DNA of 7,725 bases, from NCBI GenBank assembly GCA_018828205.1, contig JAHJWA010000104.1, positions 1 through 7,725 on the forward strand, in the 5' to 3' direction. The notes beneath the pieces were generated by a model that saw only the letters and a list, made by a program, of their open reading frames with translations, did no database searches and had not been told where the DNA came from. Positions within the stretch are counted from its first letter, which is position 1; each line of letters opens with the position of its first letter. This DNA is from Alphaproteobacteria bacterium. Lineage in GTDB: Bacteria; Pseudomonadota; Alphaproteobacteria; Sphingomonadales; Sphingomonadaceae. The translations under genes and the position numbers were made by a program. Of this stretch, positions 1-6,141 are shown in pieces.

Positions 1-914
1 CGGCGCTGGCGTCCGGTGACGGTGCCGAATTCATGGCCGCGCTCGCCCAGCCGCTGGCCGATCTCGTCGTCAAGCTCGGTCGGGAACGGTCCCGAGCCGA
101 CCCGCGTGGTGTAGGCCTTGACGATGCCCAGCACATAGCCGGTGCTGTTCGGGCCCAGCCCGCTGCCCGCCGCGGCGGTGCCGCTGACGGTGTTGGAGCT
201 GGTGACGAAGGGATAGGTGCCGTGATCGACGTCGAGCAGCACGCCCTGCGCGCCCTCGAACAGGATCCGCGCGCCGGCCTTGCGCACCTTCTTGAGCCGC
301 TTCCACACCGGCTGCGCGTATTGCAGCACCGAGGGGGCGATTTCGCGCAGTTCGGCGAGCAGCGCGCCCCGGTCGATCGGCGGCTGGTCGAACCCGGCGC
401 GCAGCGCATCGTGGTGAGCGCAGAGGCGATCGAGCTGCGGCTCGAGATGGTCGAGATGCGCGAGGTCGCACACGCGGATCGCGCGGCGGCCGACCTTGTC
501 TTCGTAAGCCGGGCCGATCCCGCGCCCGGTGGTGCCGATCTTGCCCGCACCCGCCGCCGTCTCGCGCAGTCCGTCGAGATCGCGGTGGAGCGGCAGGATC
601 AGGGGGCAGTTGTCGGCGATGGCGAAGTTCTCGGGCGTGATCGAGACGCCCTGCCCTTCAAGCTTGGCGATCTCGGCCTTGAGATGCCACGGATCGAGCA
701 CCACGCCGTTGCCGATGATGCTGAGCGTGCCGGTGACGATACCGCTGGGCAGCAGGCTCAGCTTGTAGACGGTCTCGCCCACCACCAGCGTGTGGCCCGC
801 ATTGTGGCCGCCCTGGAAACGCACCACCGCATCCGCGCGGCTGGCGAGCCAGTCGACGATCTTGCCCTTGCCTTCATCGCCCCATTGAGCGCCGATCACG
901 GTAACATTGGCCAT
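1..914 (-). CDS. purA: Adenylosuccinate synthetase, C-terminal part outside window
   Basis: This cytoplasmic enzyme joins IMP and aspartate using GTP to make adenylosuccinate, the first step from IMP to AMP. Translating the minus strand from the ATG at 914-912 gives 304 codons with family motifs in the right order. The N-terminal loop GAQWGDEGKGKIVD lies at residues 8-21, and the catalytic pair D13 and H41 (in GGHNAGHT) is present. IGTTGRGIGPAYEDK, FEGAQGVLLDVDHGTYP and VTSSNT follow, then TRVGSGPFPTEL and the TGRQRR nucleotide/substrate loop near residues 300-305. The family is usually about 430 residues, so roughly 125 C-terminal residues lie beyond the left edge. The upstream GGGTGAAA is only a weak ribosome binding site, but the start matches the family N-terminus. 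It is divergent from the aldo/keto reductase with 121 bp between the starts. The reading frame shows no break. Confidence 0.97.
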   Translation of the reverse strand, partial: MANVTVIGAQWGDEGKGKIVDWLASRADAVVRFQGGHNAGHTLVVGETVYKLSLLPSGIVTGTLSIIGNGVVLDPWHLKAEIAKLEGQGVSITPENFAIADNCPLILPLHRDLDGLRETAAGAGKIGTTGRGIGPAYEDKVGRRAIRVCDLAHLDHLEPQLDRLCAHHDALRAGFDQPPIDRGALLAELREIAPSVLQYAQPVWKRLKKVRKAGARILFEGAQGVLLDVDHGTYPFVTSSNTVSGTAAAGSGLGPNSTGYVLGIVKAYTTRVGSGPFPTELDDEIGQRLGERGHEFGTVTGRQR

Positions 915-932
915 CTGGCAGATTTCACCCGG

Positions 933-961
933 TTGAGAACAAACGGTGCGGCAGGTAGGCG
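933..961 (+). promoter_or_regulatory. Possible promoter for the aldo/keto reductase
   Basis: TTGAGA (933-938) is followed after 17 bp by TAGGCG (956-961). The -35 box is good and the -10 box is poor, as is common in GC-rich alphaproteobacteria. It would give a leader of about 65-70 nt before the ATG at 1036. It overlaps the proposed purA promoter on the other strand, so the two could interfere. This is a pattern match only. Confidence 0.25.
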
Positions 962-980
962 CTGGCCCGAGGCAGGGCAA
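952..980 (-). promoter_or_regulatory. Possible purA promoter
   Basis: On the minus strand TTGCCC (980-975) and TACCTG (957-952) are separated by 17 bp, about 40 bp upstream of the purA start. An alternative is CTGACA (1020-1015) with AGTATC (997-992), also 17 bp apart. Both are only moderate matches to a sigma-70 promoter. The shared divergent gap must hold a purA promoter somewhere, since the neighbouring gene points the other way. Confidence 0.25.
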
Positions 981-1023
981 GCGGGTTTCGGGATACTTGG
1001 CGGCGCTGCACCATTGTCAGGGC

Positions 1024-1030
1024 AAAGGAG
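1024..1030 (+). promoter_or_regulatory. Ribosome binding site that fixes the reductase start
   Basis: AAAGGAG lies 5 nt before the ATG at 1036. The open frame extends upstream to a possible ATG at 946, but that one has no Shine-Dalgarno sequence and would add 30 residues with no resemblance to the family, so 1036 is preferred. Confidence 0.8.
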
Positions 1031-1035
1031 AACCC

Positions 1036-1851
1036 ATGACCGACTATCCCACCCTCGCCCTCAACGACCACCGCCAGATCCCGCAGCTGGGCTTCGGGAC
1101 CTACAAGATCGACGACGCCGATGCCCCCGAGGCGGTCCGAACCGCGCTCGATACCGGCTATCAATTGGTCGACACCGCGGCAATCTACGAGAACGAAACC
1201 GGCGTCGGCAAAGGCGTCAGCGAGCGGCCCGACATCTTTCTCCAGACGAAGGTCTGGAACGACAGCCAAGGCTTCGAGCGCGCGAAGAAGGCCGCCGACA
1301 AGTGCCTTGCCCGGCTGGACCGCGACCATGTCGACATGCTGCTGATCCACTGGCCCTGCCCCGACAAGGGCGAGTTCCTGGACACCTGGAAGGCCTTCAT
1401 CGAGCTGCGCGAAGCGGGCAAGGCCAAGTCGATCGGCGTGTCGAACTTCCGCGAGCAGGATCTGCGCCGGATCATCGACGAGACCGGGGTGACGCCCGCG
1501 GTCAACCAGATCGAGCTGCATCCCAGCTTCCAGCAGCGCGAGTTGCGCCAGCTTCACAAGGAGCTGGGCATCGTCACGCAGAGCTGGTCGCCGCTCGGCC
1601 AGGGCGACGGCCTCGCCAACCCCGCGATCAAGGCGATCGCCGAGGAGACCGGCCAGCCCGCGAGCGCGGTTATCCTGCGCTGGCACATCCAGCACGGGCT
1701 CGCCGTCATCCCCAAGGCCAGCAGCCGCGACCATATCGAGGCCAATTTCAAGGCGCTGTCCTTCGCGCTCTCGGACCAGCAGATGGCGGCGATCGACGCG
1801 CTCGACAGCGCCGAGGGCCGGATGGGTCCCGACCCGAGCGAGTTGAACTAG
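1036..1851 (+). CDS. Aldo/keto reductase, 2,5-diketogluconate reductase-like
   Basis: This is an NADPH-dependent carbonyl reductase of the AKR superfamily, with a soluble (alpha/beta)8 barrel of 271 residues, normal for the bacterial AKR5-type (DkgA/DkgB-like) group. The N-terminal LGFGTYKID (18-26) starts the barrel. The full catalytic tetrad is visible: D46 and Y51 in VDTAAIYENE, K72 in QTKVWN, and H105 in LLIHWP. GVSNF is at 134-138, NQIELHP at 157-163 and WSPLGQG at 184-190. IPKASSRDHIEAN near 225-237 carries K227, S229 and R231, the usual contacts for the NADPH 2'-phosphate. It stands alone on the plus strand between purA and hisZ, and its stop codon overlaps the hisZ stop. The true substrate cannot be read from the sequence. 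Related enzymes reduce methylglyoxal, diketogluconate and various aldehydes, so no gene symbol is given. Confidence 0.95.
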   Translation: MTDYPTLALNDHRQIPQLGFGTYKIDDADAPEAVRTALDTGYQLVDTAAIYENETGVGKGVSERPDIFLQTKVWNDSQGFERAKKAADKCLARLDRDHVDMLLIHWPCPDKGEFLDTWKAFIELREAGKAKSIGVSNFREQDLRRIIDETGVTPAVNQIELHPSFQQRELRQLHKELGIVTQSWSPLGQGDGLANPAIKAIAEETGQPASAVILRWHIQHGLAVIPKASSRDHIEANFKALSFALSDQQMAAIDALDSAEGRMGPDPSELN

Positions 1852-2978
1852 AGCGGGACCGCAGCCGCGCCGTCGAGGCGATGCGTGCAGCCCAGCGCTG
1901 CCGCATCGTCGCCCTCGCCGACTGCCGCCAGAGTGCGCCAGCCCGTGGCGCGTAACGCGGCGGCGGCATCACGGTCGTGCCCCAGCGGCAGGAACACGGT
2001 GGCGCGGGCTTCGTATTCGGCGCTGCCCAGCGCATCCAGCACCGGCTCCATATAGAGCGAGAAGCCGGTCGCGGCCTCGTCGCTGCCCTTGATCGAATAG
2101 GTCCCGCCGCGCCCCAGCGCGCCGCGCGCGCCGTCGGCGTAGAGCGTGAAGCCGAACCAGCTCTGGTATTCGAAGCCGTGGCGCTCACTGGGGTCGAGCG
2201 TCAGCCGCGCACGGTCACCCACCGCCGCGGCGATGCTGCGCAGGCCCTTGATCCGGCTGGCGAGCGCGCCCCTGGCGTCGATCGCCGCCAGCCGCTCGAC
2301 CGCCGCGTCGAAAGGCCCGGCAGCGTAGAGCAGCGGCAGATAGGCCTCGCCGCCCGGCACCTGCGCCAGCCCGCCGGCATCCTTGGTGTCGAGCTCGCGG
2401 CGCACCGCCTCGACCTGTTCGTGGTCCAGCGGAAATGCCGCTTCGGCCAGCGTATCGACCAGATCCGGCAGGGTGAAATCGACCGAGACGTTTGGCACGC
2501 CCGCCGCCTCGAGCGCTTCCAGCGCCAGCAGCACGATCTGCACCGCGGCTTCCACGCTGTCGCTGCCGATCAGTTCGGCGCCGAGCTGGAGCCGCTGGCG
2601 CGCGGGATCGAGATGATCGGAACGGATCGTCGCGACCTCGCCGCCGTAGCACAGCCGCAGCGGGCGCGGCGCGCCCGCCATCCTTGTGGCGGCGATCCGC
2701 CCGACCTGCACCGTCATGTCCGATCGCAGCGCCAGCGTGCGCAGGCTGACCGGATCGGTGAAGCGCACCATCCGCCTTGTGTGGACACCCTCCATCCGCC
2801 CCGCGAGCGACCTCTCGAACTCGATCAGCGGCGGGCGCACCCGGTCGTAGCCCTGCGCATCCATCGCCGAGAGAATCGCGCGCATCGCGCGGGTCGCCGC
2901 CGCCGCCTCGCGCGGCAGGCGGTCTTCCAGACCCTCGGGAAGCAGGTCGTCGGCGGGCGCCGCATCGGGGGTCGTCAT
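1848..2978 (-). CDS. hisZ: ATP phosphoribosyltransferase regulatory subunit
   Basis: HisZ is a catalytically inactive paralogue of histidyl-tRNA synthetase. It binds the short form of HisG to make the active, histidine-sensitive ATP phosphoribosyltransferase of the first histidine step. The 376-residue product fits the family. It has the class II synthetase-type core without a C-terminal anticodon-binding domain. LLPEGLEDRLP (12-22) opens the protein, GYDRVRPPLIEFE (43-55) is the motif 1 region, LRSDMTVQVGRIA (84-96) replaces the synthetase LRPEGT-type segment, and RPLRLCYGGEV (105-115) is motif 2. A late GRGGTYSI ... TGFSLYME segment matches the motif 3 region in degenerate form. No good Shine-Dalgarno sequence precedes the ATG at 2978 (only TATTATCCT), so the start is a little uncertain. 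It lies 118 bp downstream of serA in the same direction. The partner hisG is not in the window. Confidence 0.93.
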   Translation of the reverse strand: MTTPDAAPADDLLPEGLEDRLPREAAAATRAMRAILSAMDAQGYDRVRPPLIEFERSLAGRMEGVHTRRMVRFTDPVSLRTLALRSDMTVQVGRIAATRMAGAPRPLRLCYGGEVATIRSDHLDPARQRLQLGAELIGSDSVEAAVQIVLLALEALEAAGVPNVSVDFTLPDLVDTLAEAAFPLDHEQVEAVRRELDTKDAGGLAQVPGGEAYLPLLYAAGPFDAAVERLAAIDARGALASRIKGLRSIAAAVGDRARLTLDPSERHGFEYQSWFGFTLYADGARGALGRGGTYSIKGSDEAATGFSLYMEPVLDALGSAEYEARATVFLPLGHDRDAAAALRATGWRTLAAVGEGDDAAALGCTHRLDGAAAVPL

Positions 2979-2990
2979 AGGATAATACTC

Positions 2991-3079
2991 GCTTCGCCCC
3001 GAGCCTGCCGGGGACCGTTCATCACTGCGCAGCCGCGCTAGAAGATAAAGCGGTGCTTCGACAAGCTCGGGACGGGCGG
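2991..3079. repeat. Pair of inverted REP-like palindromic units between serA and hisZ
   Basis: Unit 1 (2991-3020) reads as a palindrome built around CCCCG (2997-3001) and CGGGG (3009-3013) with a 7-nt loop. Unit 2 (3053-3079) contains GTGCTTCGACAAGCTCGGGAC. Reverse-complementing unit 2 gives CCCGAGCTTGTCGAAG, which aligns with CCCGAGCCTGCCGGGG of unit 1 with C/T and A/G differences only. They are therefore two oppositely oriented copies of one repeat family about 33 bp apart, the layout of a bacterial interspersed mosaic element. Sequences like CTTCGACAAGCTC are, from memory, abundant in intergenic regions of sphingomonads. The copy number in this genome cannot be seen here. Confidence 0.55.
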
Positions 3080-3096
3080 TTTGCTTGCGGCCGCCC

Positions 3097-4680
3097 TCAG
3101 AACGCCAGCGGGATCGCCAGCTTGACGCCCTGGAGCGCGCAGGCCTGCCTGATCACCTCGGGCGGGATCGGCGCATCGACGCTGAGCAGCAGCGTCGCTT
3201 CCTTGCCCGCCTCGCGGCGGCCGAGATGGAAGGTGCCGATGTTGATGCCCTGCTCGCCCAGCAGCGTTCCGATTCGGCCGATGAAGCCCGGCGCGTCCTC
3301 ATTCACGATATAGAGCATATGGCCCTCGAGCGCAGCCTCGATCCCGACCCCGAAGATCTCGACCAGCCGCGGCGAATCGGTTCCGAACAGCGTGCCCGCC
3401 ACCGAGCGATCACCCTGCTCGGTCGCCACGGTGACGCGCAGCAGCGTCTGGTAGATGCCCTCGCGTTCGTGGCGGACGTCGCTCACCTCGAGCCCGCGCT
3501 CCTTGGCGAGATAGGGCGCGTTGACCATGTTCACGCTTTCCGAATAGCGCCGCATGAAGCCCGCCAGCACCGCGCCGGCGATCGGCTTGCCGTTGAGCCC
3601 GGCGGCCGCGCCCTCGCGCTCGATGCTGATCTTGGTCAGATTGCCATGCGCCAGCTGCCCGACAAGACTACCCAGCTTCTCGGCCAGCGCCATATAGGGG
3701 CGCAGCTTGGGCGCTTCCTCGGCGCTGAGGCTGGGCATGTTGAGCGCGTTGGTCACCCCGCCAGCGACCAGGAAATCGGCCATCTGCTCGGCCACTTGAA
3801 GCGCGACATTGACCTGCGCCTCGGTGGTCGAGGCGCCCAGATGCGGGGTGCAGATGAAATTGGGCTGCCCGAACAGCGGGCTTTCCTTGGCCGGCTCGGT
3901 GGCGAAGACATCGAGCGCCGCGCCCGCGACATGGCCGCTCTCGAGCTTCTCGGCGAGCGCCGCCTCGTCGATCAGCCCGCCGCGCGCGCAATTGACGATC
4001 CGGACGCCCGGCTTGGTCTTCGCGAGGTTCTCCGCCGAGAGGATGTTGCGCGTCTCGTCGGTCAGCGGGGTGTGCAGCGTGATGAAATCGGCGCGCGCCA
4101 GCAGCGTCTCGAGATCGACCTTCTCGACCCCGATCTCCACCGCGCGGTCGGGGGTGAGGAAGGGATCATAGGCGACCACCTTCATCCGCAGGCCCAGCGC
4201 GCGGCTGGCGACGATCGAGCCGATATTGCCCGCGCCGATCAACCCCAGCGTCTTGCCGGTGACCTCGACCCCCATGAAGTCGTTCTTGGGCCACTCGCCC
4301 GCCTGGGTGCGCGCATTGGCGGCCGGAATCTGGCGGGCGAGCGCCATGATCATCGCGATCGCGTGTTCGGCGGTGGTGATCGAATTGCCGAACGGCGTGT
4401 TCATCACCACCACGCCCTTGCCGCTGGCATAGGGGATGTCGACATTGTCGACCCCTATCCCGGCGCGGCCGATGACCTTGAGATTGGTCGCGGCATCGAG
4501 GATATCCTGCGTCACCTTGGTGGCGCTGCGGATCGCGAGCCCGTCGTATTCGCCGATCCGCGCCTCGAGCTCTTCGGGCGTCTCGCCGGTGATCACATCG
4601 ACCTCGCAGCCGCGCTCGGCAAAGATGCGCGCGGCGTTGGGGTCCATCTTGTCGGAAATGAGGACTTTGGGCTTGGTCAT
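3097..4680 (-). CDS. serA: D-3-phosphoglycerate dehydrogenase
   Basis: SerA oxidises 3-phosphoglycerate to 3-phosphohydroxypyruvate with NAD, the first step of serine synthesis. The product of 527 residues is the long form. Its catalytic and NAD domains carry GRAGIGVDNVD (71-81), GAGNIG (149-154) with D172 after the second strand for NAD, and the catalytic residues R233 (NCARGG), E262 (FATEP) and H280 (TPHLGAST). An intervening substrate-binding-like domain of roughly residues 320-450 follows, then a C-terminal ACT domain at about 453-525 (LYIVNEDAPGFIGRIGTLL), which usually mediates serine feedback. The frame runs on upstream to an ATG at 4728, but the extra residues are encoded by a palindromic repeat. 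MTKPKVLIS from 4680 is the family-like start, with a weak GGGA about 9 nt before it. It follows serC by 98 bp in the same direction. Confidence 0.97.
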   Translation of the reverse strand: MTKPKVLISDKMDPNAARIFAERGCEVDVITGETPEELEARIGEYDGLAIRSATKVTQDILDAATNLKVIGRAGIGVDNVDIPYASGKGVVVMNTPFGNSITTAEHAIAMIMALARQIPAANARTQAGEWPKNDFMGVEVTGKTLGLIGAGNIGSIVASRALGLRMKVVAYDPFLTPDRAVEIGVEKVDLETLLARADFITLHTPLTDETRNILSAENLAKTKPGVRIVNCARGGLIDEAALAEKLESGHVAGAALDVFATEPAKESPLFGQPNFICTPHLGASTTEAQVNVALQVAEQMADFLVAGGVTNALNMPSLSAEEAPKLRPYMALAEKLGSLVGQLAHGNLTKISIEREGAAAGLNGKPIAGAVLAGFMRRYSESVNMVNAPYLAKERGLEVSDVRHEREGIYQTLLRVTVATEQGDRSVAGTLFGTDSPRLVEIFGVGIEAALEGHMLYIVNEDAPGFIGRIGTLLGEQGINIGTFHLGRREAGKEATLLLSVDAPIPPEVIRQACALQGVKLAIPLAF

Positions 4681-4696
4681 GGTCTGATATCCCGTG

Positions 4697-4773
4697 TGAG
4701 TCCCCGCGCGGGCGGGGACCTCGTGCAATTACTGACGAAGAAATGGCCTGAGGTCCCCGCCTTCGCGGGGACG
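4697..4773. repeat. Pair of inverted REP-like palindromes between serC and serA
   Basis: Two perfect hairpins are present. The first has GTCCCCGC (4700-4707), a 4-nt loop, and GCGGGGAC (4712-4719). The second has GTCCCCGC (4753-4760), loop CTTC, and GCGGGGAC (4765-4772). The flanks show opposite orientation: GAGGTCCCCGCC starts the second on the plus strand and the first on the minus strand. The pair can also form one long stem. No T-tract follows on either strand, so they do not look like intrinsic terminators. In the serC-serA transcript they would form strong stem-loops, which could protect the upstream message or cut read-through into serA. Confidence 0.7.
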
Positions 4774-4778
4774 CGGCG

Positions 4779-5939
4779 CTAGGCCTGCAGCCGCGCGTAG
4801 GCCCATTCGATCCAGGGCAGCAGGCGCTTGAGATCCTCCTGCTCGACCGTGCCGCCGCACCAGATCCGCAGGCTCGGCGGGGCGTCGCGATAGCCGTTGA
4901 AATCATAGCCGACATCGCGCTCCTCGAGCATCTTGGCGATGCGCGCGGGGACCTTGGCCTGCTCCTCCTCGGTGAGGCTCTCGTAGTAATCGCCCTGGAA
5001 GACGAAGCACACGCCGGTGTTGGTGCGCTGCGCCGGATCGGGGACCATGTTGCGCAGCCACGGGGTCGCCTCGATCCAGTCGGTGACGATTTTCGCATTG
5101 GCATCGGCGCGTTCGAACATCGCCTTGCGCCCGCCGATCGACTTGGCCCATTCGAGCGCGAGGATATAATCCTCGGTCGCGAGCATGCTGGGGGTGTTGA
5201 TCGTCGCGCCCTCGAAGATCGCGCGGTTGAGCTTGTCGCCCTTCTTGAGCCGGAACAGCTTGGGCAGCGGCCATTGCGGGTCGGTAGCCTCGATCCGCTC
5301 GACCGCCTTGGGGCTGAGGATCAGCATGCCGTGCTGCGCTTCCGATCCCATCACCTTCTGCCAGCTGTAGGTGGTGGCATCGAGCTTGGGCCAGTCCATC
5401 TCCATCGCGAAGACCGCGCTGGTGGCATCGTTGATCGTCACGCCCTCGCGGCCCGGCGCGAGCCAGTCGGTGTTGGGAATCTTGGCGCCCGAAGTGGTGC
5501 CGTTCCAGGTGAAGACGACATCGTCGCCCTGCGGGATCGAGGCGAGATCGGGGATCTGGCCGTAATCGGCGTCGAGCGTGGTCAGCTTAGGAAGCTTGAG
5601 CTGCTTGACCGCGTCCTGGATCCAGACATTGCCGAAGCTTTCCCAGGCCGCAACGGTCGCCGGGCGATCGGGGTGCAGCATCGTCCACATCGCGCATTCG
5701 AGCGCGCCGGTGTCGGAGCCGGGCATGATGCCGACCAGATAGTCCTCGGGAATGCCGAGCAGTTCCTTGGACAGGTCGATGGCGTGTTTCAGCCGCGCCT
5801 TGCCCACGCTCGAGCGGTGCGAGCGCCCCAGCGATTCGGTCTGGAATTGGGAAAAGGCCCAGCCCGGAAACTTGGCGGTGGGTCCCGACGAAAAATAGGG
5901 ACGCTCCGGCTTGAGGGCCGGTTCGGTAGTGGCAGTCAT
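4779..5939 (-). CDS. serC: Phosphoserine transaminase
   Basis: SerC converts 3-phosphohydroxypyruvate and glutamate to 3-phosphoserine and 2-oxoglutarate using pyridoxal phosphate, the second step of serine synthesis. The product has 386 residues, longer than the E. coli type. It resembles the variant shared by alphaproteobacteria and Methanosarcina (recognised by style, not by search). FSSGPTAKFPGW (16-27) is the substrate-binding N-terminus, and HRSS (41-44) follows. MPGSDTGALE (72-81) binds the cofactor phosphate region. W99 probably stacks on the ring, D171 (NDATSAVF) pairs with the pyridine nitrogen, and K195 in SWQKVMGSEAQHG is the Schiff-base lysine. The start at 5939 is set by GAGGAG 7 nt upstream. 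An in-frame extension to 6182 contains the promoter region and is not coding. It heads the serC-serA(-hisZ) unit. Confidence 0.97.
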   Translation of the reverse strand: MTATTEPALKPERPYFSSGPTAKFPGWAFSQFQTESLGRSHRSSVGKARLKHAIDLSKELLGIPEDYLVGIMPGSDTGALECAMWTMLHPDRPATVAAWESFGNVWIQDAVKQLKLPKLTTLDADYGQIPDLASIPQGDDVVFTWNGTTSGAKIPNTDWLAPGREGVTINDATSAVFAMEMDWPKLDATTYSWQKVMGSEAQHGMLILSPKAVERIEATDPQWPLPKLFRLKKGDKLNRAIFEGATINTPSMLATEDYILALEWAKSIGGRKAMFERADANAKIVTDWIEATPWLRNMVPDPAQRTNTGVCFVFQGDYYESLTEEEQAKVPARIAKMLEERDVGYDFNGYRDAPPSLRIWCGGTVEQEDLKRLLPWIEWAYARLQA

Positions 5940-5990
5940 GTATTCTCTCCTCGCAGAGAGCTCGCGCGGCGTTGGGACCGCGTGGCCCGG
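5940..5990 (-). promoter_or_regulatory. Structured serC leader with sequestered Shine-Dalgarno
   Basis: If transcription starts near 5990, the serC mRNA has a leader of about 50 nt. It can form hairpin A, GGGCC-ACGC-GGTCC (5988-5975, one G-U pair). Alternatively it forms hairpin B, CGCGG paired with CCGCG with loop TCCCAACG. A and B share bases and exclude each other. Hairpin C pairs CTCTC (5960-5956) with GAGAG (5949-5945), which puts the GAGGAGAG ribosome binding site partly inside a stem. A conserved RNA motif called serC has been described upstream of serC in alphaproteobacteria by comparative genomics. Position, length and host lineage fit, but I cannot check the match without a covariance model. 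Confidence 0.4.
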
Positions 5991-5995
5991 AGCCG

Positions 5996-6023
5996 GACCT
6001 AATGTTGCGCCGCAGCAAGTCAA
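5996..6023 (-). promoter_or_regulatory. Probable serC promoter
   Basis: On the minus strand TTGACT (6023-6018) is a 5/6 match to the -35 box. A -10 element near TTAGGT / TAGGTC (6002-5996) follows after 15-16 bp. Transcription would start near 5990 and run through the structured leader into serC. The interval also carries a dyad, TGTTG (6003-6007) and CAACA (6021-6025), with TTGC/GCAA nested inside it. This could be an operator but may be chance. Confidence 0.45.
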
Positions 6024-6141
6024 CACGAAACAGGATTGCATCGACAGGGCGGTTGCGAGACGCGGTGAGCGCAGCGGCGCCGTTTTCCCGCAACGTGCTG
6101 TCTCGCCAAAGCTTCGTGCCTCGCCTATGGGCGCGCGCAGC

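Noticed and set aside
33..1955. A 640-codon open frame on the plus strand across purA, the reductase and hisZ
   Set aside because: It is arginine/alanine-rich and antisense to purA and hisZ and out of frame with the reductase. Long stop-free shadow frames are expected at this GC content.
4681..4728. Upstream ATG extension of serA by 16 residues
   Set aside because: The extra codons come from the palindromic repeat, and MTKPKVLIS at 4680 matches the family start.
4700..4772. The two GC-rich hairpins as intrinsic terminators
   Set aside because: No T-tract follows on either strand, and the two palindromes are near-identical and inverted, which fits repeats better.
3085..4782. A 565-codon open frame antisense to serA
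   Set aside because: serA has complete catalytic motifs on the other strand. The shadow frame has biased composition, matches no family I recognise, and runs through the repeat pair.
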